Shown here: piece by piece, positions 32,932-40,529 of the stretch | Layout of the letters: each line of letters opens with the position of its first letter | Position numbering within the stretch: position 1 is the stretch's first letter | Notes under the pieces: model-generated | Seen by the model: the letters and a program-made list of their open reading frames with translations, nothing else | The model's database searches: none | What the model was told of the DNA's origin: nothing | Assembly (NCBI RefSeq): GCF_023148685.1 | Contig: NZ_JAHXNL010000003.1 | Location: 62,001-126,000, forward strand | DNA: 64,000 nt | Direction: 5' to 3' | Source: Georgenia sp. EYE_87 | Lineage (GTDB): Bacteria; Actinomycetota; Actinomycetes; Actinomycetales; Actinomycetaceae | Position numbers and translations under genes: made by a program

Positions 32932-33673
32932 GGCTGAGCTCCGCGGCGCCCTTGCGCCCCTTCTGCATGGTGGCCCAGTGGGCGGCCACGTCGTCGAGGT
33001 GCCGCTCCATGGCCTGCTCCGCGGCGGCGCAGTCCCGCCGGAGGACGGCATCGAGAATGCCCTGGTGGAACTCCGCCGCGTGCCGCGCCCGGCTGGGTGA
33101 GAGCACCGCGCCGCGGCGCGCCTCGATGAGCACGCCGTGGAGCGAGTCCAGCACGACCACGTAGAGCGGGTTGTGGGTGGCCACGGCGAGCTGCCGGTGG
33201 AAGGCGACGTCGAACTTCGCGGCGGTCTCCGGGGTCGCCAGCGCGCCCATCATCTGCTCGTGGGTCCGGCGGATCTCCTCGAGGTCCTCGTCCGAGGCCC
33301 GCTCGCAGGCCAGGCGCACGACCTGGAGCTCGAGCAGGTGCCGCACCTCGTGCACCTGCTGGTAGTCGAGACCGCCGTGGATCCGCAGGAAGAGGCTCAG
33401 CGCGTCGCTCACCAGCTCGGAGCTGACGTTGCCCACGCGCAGGCCGACGCCGGACCGGGTCTCGATCACTCCCCTCGCCACGAGGGAGCTCACCGCCTCA
33501 CGGACGACGGTCCGCGAGACGCCGAACTCCTCCCCGAGCTCGCGCGCGGAGGGCAGCGGCTCCCCCGGGCTCATGCCGGCGGCGAGAATCTTGTTGAGGA
33601 TCTGCTCGGCGACCTGCTCCGCGAGCGTGGGTCCGGGCAGGATCCGGGTCGATCCGGGGTTCTGCGGCATCAT
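32918..33673 (-). CDS. GntR-family regulator, FadR (FCD) subfamily
   Basis: A 251-residue regulator with a winged helix (SARELGEEFGVSRTVVREAV then SSLVARGVIETRSG) and an all-helical FCD ligand domain whose metal-binding residues are suggested by FDVAFHRQLAVATHNP and EFHQGILDAV. FadR-type proteins bind pseudo-palindromes such as TGTATGACA. Exactly such a site precedes this operon and the importer operon, so this protein is the likely repressor of both, released by a pathway intermediate. Two adjacent ATG codons overlap the preceding stop. Confidence 0.9.
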   Translation of the reverse strand: MMPQNPGSTRILPGPTLAEQVAEQILNKILAAGMSPGEPLPSARELGEEFGVSRTVVREAVSSLVARGVIETRSGVGLRVGNVSSELVSDALSLFLRIHGGLDYQQVHEVRHLLELQVVRLACERASDEDLEEIRRTHEQMMGALATPETAAKFDVAFHRQLAVATHNPLYVVVLDSLHGVLIEARRGAVLSPSRARHAAEFHQGILDAVLRRDCAAAEQAMERHLDDVAAHWATMQKGRKGAAELSRASD

Positions 33674-34599
33674 CTATCTCCTTGCCCGACGAGACTGAGC
33701 GAGCTGACGAACTGGTACGACAGCTCGGCCGTGCGATCACCGTGGTCCTGCGCGTGCTCGAGCGTGATCCAACCGCGGTAGTCCATGAGGTCCAGCACCG
33801 CGACGACGTCGGGGAAGGGCATGTCACCGGTTCCCGGGCTGCCCCTGCCCGTGTCGCCGAACTGGACGTGCTCGAGCAGCGGCCCGGCCGACCTGAACGC
33901 CTCCACCGCGGAGCCCTCGGTCAGCGCGAGGTGGTAGGTGTCGCCGATGACGCCGATGGTCGTACGCCCCGTCGCGGCGATGAGCGTGCGGGCGTCGTCG
34001 ATCGTGTTGACCAGATCCGTCGAGCTCTCGTTCTGGGGCTCGACGAGCATGCGAACACCTCGATCGTCGGCGTAGTCGACGAGCTCGCGCAGCATGCTGG
34101 CGGTGCGCGCCATCCGCTCCTCCCGGACGACCGCCCGGTCGGGCGCGTTGTCCAGGATTCGCCCCAGCGAGACGCGGGTGCCCAGCACCGCCGCGCGGTC
34201 GACGAGCGTTCGCAGCTGGGCGAGGACCGCCTCGCGAGCCGCGGGTCCCGCCTCGCACATGCTCGCCCCGCGGGCCGCCAGCGGACCGGTGGCGAGCGCC
34301 GCCACGGCGAGCCCTGCGCCGGACAGGTCGTCGGCCAGCCGCTCCGCGTCCAGCTTCGCGGGCGAGGCCACCTGGAGCTCCACGCCGTCGTACCCGATGT
34401 CGGCCAGCCGCCGGATCGCCTCGGCGAACGGGCCGTCGTAGGCGAACTCCTGACGCTCGTCGGCCTCGGGCGACATCACCGTGTAGGCCAGGCGGACCCC
34501 CCGTGGTGCGTTCACTCCGCCCACTCCTTCCACATCTGCTTCCCTGTCGGTCACTGCCCGGCGGCTGGCGACGCCGCCGTCCGGGACTTCTCGGCTCAT
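33670..34599 (-). CDS. Sugar phosphate isomerase/epimerase (TIM barrel)
   Basis: A 309-residue xylose-isomerase-like TIM barrel. Metal ligands: VRMLVEPQNES (Glu), IGVIGDTYHLAL (Asp/His), LLEHVQFGDTGRG (His) and GWITLEHAQD (Glu). It probably provides the isomerase or epimerase step of the acid-sugar route, a role taken by OtnI (a different TIM-barrel family) in the classical pathway. The ATG overlaps the upstream stop (ATGA), but the first 28 residues are not conserved, and a GTG at about 34515 is a plausible alternative start. Confidence 0.8.
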   Translation of the reverse strand: MSREVPDGGVASRRAVTDREADVEGVGGVNAPRGVRLAYTVMSPEADERQEFAYDGPFAEAIRRLADIGYDGVELQVASPAKLDAERLADDLSGAGLAVAALATGPLAARGASMCEAGPAAREAVLAQLRTLVDRAAVLGTRVSLGRILDNAPDRAVVREERMARTASMLRELVDYADDRGVRMLVEPQNESSTDLVNTIDDARTLIAATGRTTIGVIGDTYHLALTEGSAVEAFRSAGPLLEHVQFGDTGRGSPGTGDMPFPDVVAVLDLMDYRGWITLEHAQDHGDRTAELSYQFVSSLSLVGQGDR

Positions 34600-35648
34600 G
34601 CTCGCGCCGGCGACGGCGCGGCCGCCCGGACAGCCTCGACGACGGCGTCCGCGACGTCCGAGGTGGTGGCGGTCCCCCCGAGGTCCGGTGTGCGGACGCT
34701 CCTCAGCGCGGTCTCGACGGCAGCCTCCACGGCGTCGGCGGCGGCGGCGTCACCGAGGTGACAGAGCATCATCGCGCCCGAGAGGATGAGGCCGACGGGG
34801 TTGGCCCGCCCGGTCCCGGCGATGTCCGGCGCGGCGCCGTGGCACGCCTCGAAGACGGCGACGCTCTCGCCGAAGTTCGCACCCGGGCCGAGACCGATGC
34901 TGCCCGTCACCCCGGCGGCGACGTCCGAGAGGATGTCGCCGTACTGGTTGTCGAGCAGGACCACGGCGCGCGGGACGGCCCCGCGGACGATCGCCTGGCC
35001 GAGGGCGTCCACCATCATGTCCTTGAGCTCCACCTCCGGGTACTGGCGGGCGACGTCCTGCACGACCTCGAGCTCGAGGCCGTCGGTGAGGTTCAGGACG
35101 TTGGCCTTGTGCCCGAGAATGACGCGGCCGTACCCCTGCTCGACGGCCAGCCGGAACGAGAAGTGGGCGATCCGCTCCCACGCCGCTCTCGTCACGACCT
35201 TGACCGCCTGGGCGACGTCGTCGCCGATCCGGTACTCGATGCCCGAGTAGGTCCCCTCCGAGACCTCGCGGACGATGAGGAAGTCGAGGTCCGGGCCCGA
35301 CGAGATGCCCGGCACGCTATGGATGGGCCGGACGTTCGCGAAGAGGTCCAGCTCGCGCCGCACGGCGTTGTTGATGCTGGGGTAGACGCGGTCGCCGTCC
35401 GGCCGGACCTTGACGATCCGCCCCGTGCGGCGCGGTGCCTCCAGCGGAGCCTTGAGCGCGGCACCGAGGCGTCGGATCCCGGCGACGGCGGCATCCGGCA
35501 GGGGGTCGTGCTCACCACCGGGAATGAGGTGACCGACGGGGATGTACTCGTAGCTCAGGTACGGCGCCGCAGCGCTGAGCACCCGGACCGTCGCCTCCGT
35601 GATCTCCGGTCCGATCCCGTCCCCGGGGATGATTCCTACCGTTGCCAT
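34596..35648 (-). CDS. Isocitrate/isopropylmalate dehydrogenase family protein
   Basis: A 350-residue beta-decarboxylating dehydrogenase. Features: IIPGDGIGPEITEATVRVL at the N-terminus, RENTEGxYSG-like region as VREVSEGTYSGIEYRIGDD, the catalytic lysine segment GRVILGHKANVLNLTDG, metal-binding Asp in LLDNQYGDILSDVAAG and AVFEACHGAAPDIAGTG. The specificity loop differs from LeuB and Icd, so it may act on tartrate-, threonate- or another 3-hydroxy-acid-like substrate. ATG at 35648 sits 1 base after the racemase stop, with GGAAGCG as ribosome site. Confidence 0.85.
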   Translation of the reverse strand: MATVGIIPGDGIGPEITEATVRVLSAAAPYLSYEYIPVGHLIPGGEHDPLPDAAVAGIRRLGAALKAPLEAPRRTGRIVKVRPDGDRVYPSINNAVRRELDLFANVRPIHSVPGISSGPDLDFLIVREVSEGTYSGIEYRIGDDVAQAVKVVTRAAWERIAHFSFRLAVEQGYGRVILGHKANVLNLTDGLELEVVQDVARQYPEVELKDMMVDALGQAIVRGAVPRAVVLLDNQYGDILSDVAAGVTGSIGLGPGANFGESVAVFEACHGAAPDIAGTGRANPVGLILSGAMMLCHLGDAAAADAVEAAVETALRSVRTPDLGGTATTSDVADAVVEAVRAAAPSPARA

Positions 35649-35649
35649 C

Positions 35650-36336
35650 TCACGCTTCCTTCGTCGATTGGATGATCTGTGCGTCGGGCTCGTCCGGCGC
35701 ACCGAGGCGCCGCCTGAGCTCCGTGGCGGCTGCCCGTGCCCCTTCGTGGACGGGCACCCCGAGCCGTTCGCTCAGGGGCCCGGCGGCCGCGGCGAGCGAG
35801 TACTGGGCGAGGAGGATCTCGCTCGCGCCGGCGGCGACCGCCCGCGCCACCGGGTCGTGCATGCCGGCGGCCAGGGCGTCCCCCGTCGCACCGGGTGCGG
35901 GCTCGACGAGCACCCGGTGGATGGCGGCCGTCGCCGTGCCGGGCTGCGCCCTGAGCTGCGCCTCGGCCGGCGCGAACGCCGTCTCGGTCGACGCGACGAG
36001 CGCGACCGCCGCGGGCCTGGCCCGCGCGGCGGCGCGGAACATCTCGGCGTCGGGCTTGACGACCGGGGCGTCCCACCGGAGCTCGGCGGCGTCCGCCAGC
36101 TCGGAGTAGCTGGAGCAGGTCACCAGGACGCCGGAGGCTCCGCCGTCGAGCAGCACGTCGACCAGCCCGAGGAACCGCCGCCTCAGACGGCCGGTGAGCG
36201 TGCCGGCCTCCTTGAGATCGGGCAGCAGCCGGTCGTCGAGGAGGTGCCACTGCTCGGCCTCGGGCAGGACCTCGCGAAGCGCCCGCTCCGCCGGGCCCCG
36301 CGCCAGCGGCGTGGCATGGACGAGACCGATCCTCAT
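35650..36336 (-). CDS. Aspartate/glutamate racemase-like protein
   Basis: A 228-residue protein of the Asp/Glu/hydantoin racemase superfamily. The first catalytic cysteine is visible in VLVTCSSYSELADAA; the position of the second cysteine, in the strand ILLAQYSLAAAAG, is Tyr/Gln, so a classic two-cysteine racemase mechanism seems impossible. One-cysteine relatives include decarboxylases and isomerases (arylmalonate decarboxylase, maleate isomerase), so decarboxylation or isomerisation of an acid intermediate is a reasonable guess. Its ATG overlaps the upstream oxidoreductase stop. Confidence 0.7.
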   Translation of the reverse strand: MRIGLVHATPLARGPAERALREVLPEAEQWHLLDDRLLPDLKEAGTLTGRLRRRFLGLVDVLLDGGASGVLVTCSSYSELADAAELRWDAPVVKPDAEMFRAAARARPAAVALVASTETAFAPAEAQLRAQPGTATAAIHRVLVEPAPGATGDALAAGMHDPVARAVAAGASEILLAQYSLAAAAGPLSERLGVPVHEGARAAATELRRRLGAPDEPDAQIIQSTKEA

Positions 36337-37430
36337 GGCGCCACCCGTCCCGTCGTCCTCACGCCCACCGGGATGGTGGCGTCGATCTCCGCACGCCCCA
36401 GCGCCCGCCCGCTCTCCGCGGACTCGTAGGCGGCGAACACCAGCCGCATCGTGGACAGGTTGTCGTGGATGTCCGTCTCGAACGCCGCGCCGGTGACGAT
36501 CCCCCGGGCGAAGGCCCGGATCGCCCGGGCGTAGCTGGCGACGTAGGGGTCGGCCTCCGGGGGCACGACGTCCACCCGCCGGGTCGCGGCATCCTCCGTG
36601 ACGATGCGCAGCTCGCCCGAGGCGGAGATGAACGCGGTGCCCGCCGTGCCCTCCACGACGACGCTCTCGCTGAGGAGCGGAGGGGCCTCGCGCCCCTTCG
36701 AGGCGTAGCTCCGGTCGACCACGGCGGTCGCGCCGGGGAAGCCGAGCACCACCGTCGCGACGTCCTCGCCGCGGACCCGGTCGCTGACCCGGTGGGACCG
36801 GGCGTAGAGCACGTCGGGCTCGCCGAGCAGATAACGGGTGACGTCGAGCTGGTGGATGACCGACTCGAGGATCAGGAACCGGTCCATCTCCGCGAAGAAC
36901 GGCTGACGCGCCAGGCTGAACGGCGTGCCGGGGTGGCGCGGCGTGGTCACGGTGCCCGCGAACCGCGCGGACGAGCTGAGGTGGAAGACGGTGCCGAGCT
37001 CGTCGCCGTCGATGCGTCGGCGCAGCTCACGGAACCAGCTCCGGTACCGCCAGTTCTCGTGGATCATCAGCCGGCCCGGCCCCGCGACCGCGGCGTCGTA
37101 GATGCGCGCGATGTCCTCGCGCGTGTCCGCCACCGGTTTCTGGCACAGCACATGGATCCCGGAGGCCAGCGCGTGCTCGACGATCCCGGCGTGGGCGGGG
37201 GCGGGGGTGATGACGTCGAGGGCATCGACGGCTCCGGAGGCCACCAGCTCCTGCACGGTCCCGCCGCTGCGCGGGACTCCGTACTCCCGGGCCCGTCGCT
37301 CGGCCCGTTCGGGCACCTGGTCGACGATGTGCACCACGTCGCAGCCGGGCAGTCGCCGCCAGCCGGCGAGGTGGTGGGAGCTCGCGTTGCCCGCGCCCAC
37401 CACACCGATCCGCAGACGTCTCCGGGTCAT
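36333..37430 (-). CDS. Gfo/Idh/MocA-family oxidoreductase
   Basis: A 365-residue NAD(P)-dependent sugar dehydrogenase. The Rossmann loop is IGVVGAGNASSHHLAGW, the conserved EKP-like motif reads VLCQKPVADT, and the C-terminal domain has MIHENWRYRSWFREL and the histidine of SVIHQLDVTRYLLGEP. The Glu of EKP is Gln here (CQKP), a known variation whose effect on catalysis is unclear. It probably oxidises a sugar or sugar acid, an early step of the pathway. The ATG overlaps the upstream stop (ATGA). Confidence 0.88.
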   Translation of the reverse strand: MTRRRLRIGVVGAGNASSHHLAGWRRLPGCDVVHIVDQVPERAERRAREYGVPRSGGTVQELVASGAVDALDVITPAPAHAGIVEHALASGIHVLCQKPVADTREDIARIYDAAVAGPGRLMIHENWRYRSWFRELRRRIDGDELGTVFHLSSSARFAGTVTTPRHPGTPFSLARQPFFAEMDRFLILESVIHQLDVTRYLLGEPDVLYARSHRVSDRVRGEDVATVVLGFPGATAVVDRSYASKGREAPPLLSESVVVEGTAGTAFISASGELRIVTEDAATRRVDVVPPEADPYVASYARAIRAFARGIVTGAAFETDIHDNLSTMRLVFAAYESAESGRALGRAEIDATIPVGVRTTGRVAP

Positions 37431-38293
37431 GCCGGCACCTCCCAGCCAAGCAGCTCCGTGGCGGTGGTCAGCCCCATGTGGGTCAGCTCCGCCTCGCTGA
37501 AGCCCTCGTCGACGAGCCGGCCGGCGAATCGCCGGAACCCCTCCGGCGGCACCGGGTTGTGCGGCTGCCCGAGGTCGCTGCCGAGCACGTTCTGCCCGAC
37601 GCCCACGGCCCGGATCCGGGCCGCCATCCCGGGGAGGTCCACGTCCGAGATCTCCCGCCGGGGGACCACCCGTTCCATCACCGCGCCGCGCCGCGCGAGG
37701 TCGATCTGGAGCGGCACGGGCATGTCGACGTGCCGGTGGTCCGGGTGGCTGACCACGAAACGCTCCACGCCGTGCTCGACGGCGGCGTCGAAGAGCGCGA
37801 CCACCTCGTCGGGAGCGAGGTGGCCCGAGCACACGACCTGGTCGTGGTCGGCAGCCAGCCGGAGGACGTCGTGGACGTCCCCGGTCAGGGCGCCGTCGCC
37901 GTCCCAGACCGACACCGCGTCGTTGCCGGTCACCCCGGTGCTCCGGCGCTCGTTCTCCGCGTCCTGGGTGGGGAACCAGACCACCCTGCCGCCCGCCCGG
38001 ACCGACGCCTCGACGGCCTCCGCGTTGATGCCGCCGGCGGCCCGGTTCAAGGCGATCCCCCCGGCCACGCGAAGGCCTGGTCGCACACGCTCGAGCAGCG
38101 ACGCGGTGCCGACGGTGCTGAGGGTGTGGGACTTGAGGACCATCCCCGCGACCCCGTGCGTGGCGGCCGCTGCGGCGAGGTCGAAGGCGTCGCACCGGCG
38201 GGGCCTGGAGTCCGGCCCCGGGTGGACGTGGAAGTCGACGAGCCGGGCCTGCCCGGCCGCGGACAGCGAGCTGCTCCGCTCCTCCGAGTCCAC
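37427..38293 (-). CDS. Amidohydrolase-like protein (DUF6282 type)
   Basis: A 288-residue TIM-barrel hydrolase-like protein. Metal-binding residues: VDFHVHPGPDSRPR near residue 18 (HxH), MVLKSHTLST, VVCSGHLAPDEV and FVVSHPDHRHVD. This matches the DUF6282 group of the amidohydrolase superfamily, of unknown function. In this operon it could open a sugar lactone; that is inference. The start is GTG, preceded by GGGGAGGGGAAG. It is the first gene of the nine-gene operon and follows the GntR-type operator by about 40 bases. Confidence 0.68.
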   Translation of the reverse strand: MDSEERSSSLSAAGQARLVDFHVHPGPDSRPRRCDAFDLAAAAATHGVAGMVLKSHTLSTVGTASLLERVRPGLRVAGGIALNRAAGGINAEAVEASVRAGGRVVWFPTQDAENERRSTGVTGNDAVSVWDGDGALTGDVHDVLRLAADHDQVVCSGHLAPDEVVALFDAAVEHGVERFVVSHPDHRHVDMPVPLQIDLARRGAVMERVVPRREISDVDLPGMAARIRAVGVGQNVLGSDLGQPHNPVPPEGFRRFAGRLVDEGFSEAELTHMGLTTATELLGWEVPA

Positions 38294-38329
38294 GTCTTCC
38301 CCTCCCCGTCGAGGACGCGCCAGCCGACC

Positions 38330-38380
38330 TGGCAGCCTGTATGACAGGCAGGCTAGCGCACCGGAGGGCCAGGGGGCAAC
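38330..38380 (-). promoter_or_regulatory. GntR-type operator and promoter of the acid-sugar operon
   Basis: TGGCAGCCTGTATGACAGG at 38330-38348 repeats the importer-operon site exactly, in the opposite orientation relative to transcription. On the minus strand TTGCCC and TAGCCT, 18 bases apart, directly precede it, so a bound repressor would block the transcription start. Confidence 0.72.
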
Positions 38381-38421
38381 GTGGGTCGTCGTGGGGAGGC
38401 GCGCCGATCAGCCGGCGCTGA

Positions 38422-39615
38422 TCAGCTCACGTTGCCCTTGAGCAGGCGGTGCCAGTAGACCTGGGGTTCGAGGTAGCGGTCGAAGACGAAGGTGCTGCGC
38501 CGCGGCCGCACGAGGTCGGGGGTGCTCACCGTCGGCTGAGGGTTGCCGTCGCGGTCGAACTCGGCCAGGAGCAGCTCGCGCCGGCTGGTGGTGACCGGGG
38601 CGACGGAGTAGCCGTCGTAGTGGCGCAGGCTCCGCCGGGCGCGCTGGGCGGCGATGTTGTGCGCGACGACGGGGACCTGCTTGCGCAGCGCACCCCCGGA
38701 CGGGAGCGTGCCGACGGTGGCCACGTCACCCAGGCCCCACACCCGCGGGTGGGTCTCGTGCCGGAGGGTGCGCGGGTCCACCGCGACGAACCCTTCGCTG
38801 GCCGGGGTGGCGAGGTCGCTCTCGGCGACCCAGTCCGGGGCGCGGTGCGGCGGGGCGAGGTACAGGGCGTCGTAGCTCAGCTCGTCGGTGCCCTCCGGGG
38901 TCTGCACGCGCAGCGACCGGGTGACGGCGAAGATCGCCTCGACGGTCGCCCGCGTGCGGACCCGGACGCCGTAGCTCTCGGCCGCGGCACGGAGCTCGCG
39001 GTCGGCGTCGTCGTGGTTGACGAGCCGGGTGCCCTCGACGAGGAGCTCTATGTCGATGTCGCGCAGCGTGCCGGTGCGGCGCCAGTGGTCAGCGGCCATG
39101 AAGAGCGGCTTGAGGCCGACCGGGGCGCACGGGACGTGCCGCTCGGAGATGACGAAGACCGCGCGGCCCGCCGTCAGCGAGGACAGCATCGTCCAGGTCT
39201 TCTCGGCCATCTCCGGCAGGTAGTTGGTGGCCGCCGCCGGGGTGGCGACCGCCTCCTCGGCCCCGGTGATGGCGTCCCAGTCGACGCGGGAGCCGGGGCA
39301 CACCGCCACGTCGTTGTAGTGCAGCTCCCGCCCGGCGGAGAGGTGAACGACCGACCGGTCCGGGTCGATCGCCGTCACGTGGTCGGCGTACCAGGTGCAC
39401 CCGTCCGGGATGCACTTCGTCTGCGCCCTCGTCAGGTCCTCCATCGTGGCCATCCCGCCGCCGACGTAGCTGAGCAGGGGCCGGTAGTGGTGGAGCTGCT
39501 TCGGCTCGACGATCGCCACGTCATGGCATCCCATCCGCCGGAGCTTGGCCGCCAGGGAGATGCCGGCGTTGCCGCCGCCGACGATGACGACGTCGTGGTG
39601 ACGAGGGGCGTTCAT
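38422..39615 (-). CDS. Sulfide:quinone oxidoreductase-like flavoprotein
   Basis: A 397-residue FAD-dependent disulfide oxidoreductase. The FAD loop is VVIVGGGNAGISLAAKLR, the second FAD segment RVWGLGDVATVGTLPSG, and the SQR-like ALRKQVPVVAHNI follows. One conserved redox cysteine is present (HVPCAPVGLKPLF), and another Cys lies in VAVCPGSRVDW, but the third SQR cysteine near GDVATVG is missing. It may be a sulfide dehydrogenase-type or repurposed enzyme. No persulfide dioxygenase or rhodanese gene is adjacent. It appears monocistronic, with a small hairpin (38406-38423) at its end. Confidence 0.8.
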   Translation of the reverse strand: MNAPRHHDVVIVGGGNAGISLAAKLRRMGCHDVAIVEPKQLHHYRPLLSYVGGGMATMEDLTRAQTKCIPDGCTWYADHVTAIDPDRSVVHLSAGRELHYNDVAVCPGSRVDWDAITGAEEAVATPAAATNYLPEMAEKTWTMLSSLTAGRAVFVISERHVPCAPVGLKPLFMAADHWRRTGTLRDIDIELLVEGTRLVNHDDADRELRAAAESYGVRVRTRATVEAIFAVTRSLRVQTPEGTDELSYDALYLAPPHRAPDWVAESDLATPASEGFVAVDPRTLRHETHPRVWGLGDVATVGTLPSGGALRKQVPVVAHNIAAQRARRSLRHYDGYSVAPVTTSRRELLLAEFDRDGNPQPTVSTPDLVRPRRSTFVFDRYLEPQVYWHRLLKGNVS

Positions 39616-39863
39616 GGCCAGATCACGCTCCGGGTGCTCGAGGACCAGGACCTGTCACGGTAGGTGCGCGTGCGGTGTCGCGCGCGTCGGCGGCGGCGGG
39701 TCCGCCGGGCTGACGCGTGCCCGGCCGAGCACCGGCGACGACGACGGACGCCCCAGCACGTGCCGGATCTCCCCGCTCCGCCTACCGTCGTGCTCTGCCG
39801 AGACGAGGCCGCCGGGAGGGAGTCGCTCGTGCCCGAGGGTCACCCCGCCTGCCAGGTGCGCTG

Positions 39864-40388
39864 ATGCAGACCTTCGTGCCGTACAGCGACTTCGCGGCCA
39901 CCGCAGAGGTGCTCGACGACAAGCGGCTGGGCAAGCAGCGGGTGGAGGTCATCCAGATCGTCCGCGCGCTGACGTGGCCGGACTACGCCTGGAAGTCGCA
40001 CCCGGCGGTGCTCATGTGGAAGGGCCATGAGGAGGCGCTCGGCCGCTACGGGCTGACGATGTGCGAGGCATGGACCGACAGGGGCTTCGGCGACACCTGC
40101 GCCGAGACGATCGTCACAGACCTCGCCGCCGCAGGCGTGCCCGCCATCAGGAGCTACGAAGAGCTGGTCACCGGCGGCGCCCTCCCCGGCTGGCTCTTCG
40201 ACCCTGAACTGCTCAGGAGCCACCGGTCCAACCTCATCCGCAAGGACCCAGCGCACTACCGCTCGCTGTTTCCCGACGTTCCTGACGACCTGCCCTACGT
40301 CTGGCCGGTGCGGTCGCCGGCCGTGCTCGAGCGGGAGCGTCGACGGCTGGAGAACGCCGAGCGGCGGCGCCGCCGGGCAGAGTCCTGA
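39864..40388 (+). CDS. Pyr_excise / MSMEG_6728-family protein
   Basis: A 174-residue protein beginning MQTFVPYSDFAATAEVLDDK, followed by RLGKQRVEV, the hallmark of the actinobacterial MSMEG_6728 family related to the pyrimidine-dimer DNA glycosylase (Pyr_excise) fold. Family members may act in repair of UV damage, but activity has not been generally shown. Conserved later segments are WPVRSP and SNLIRKDPAHYR. The ATG at 39864 starts the conserved N-terminus; the longer upstream frame has no conserved residues. The 39616-39863 gap holds no other feature that I can support. Confidence 0.8.
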   Translation: MQTFVPYSDFAATAEVLDDKRLGKQRVEVIQIVRALTWPDYAWKSHPAVLMWKGHEEALGRYGLTMCEAWTDRGFGDTCAETIVTDLAAAGVPAIRSYEELVTGGALPGWLFDPELLRSHRSNLIRKDPAHYRSLFPDVPDDLPYVWPVRSPAVLERERRRLENAERRRRRAES

Positions 40389-40424
40389 GGACCGGTCCCA
40401 CGCACCGCAGAGCCCGCTTGTCGC

Positions 40425-40453
40425 GGGACCTTGGGCCGTGGGACCGAAGCCCG
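40425..40453 (+). promoter_or_regulatory. Two adjacent DosR/DevR-like boxes upstream of adhE
   Basis: GGGACCTTGGGCCGT (40425-40439) closely matches the actinobacterial hypoxia box GGGACTTNNGGCCCT, and GGGACCGAAGCCC (40441-40453) is a second, weaker copy in direct succession. Tandem boxes are normal for DosR-type response regulators. They lie about 80-105 bases before the adhE GTG. A third symmetrical GGACCGGTCC is at 40389-40398. Confidence 0.5.
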
Positions 40454-40529
40454 CCTTCGGCACATTTCGCCCGACCTACTTTGGTCGCAGCTGGCCGGCG
40501 ATCCGCGCCGGCCCGTCGAAGGAGCACCA

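Noticed and set aside
40389-40529. Rex operator upstream of adhE
   Set aside because: No TTGTGA-n6-TCACAA-like sequence is present; the visible motifs are GGGACC-type boxes.
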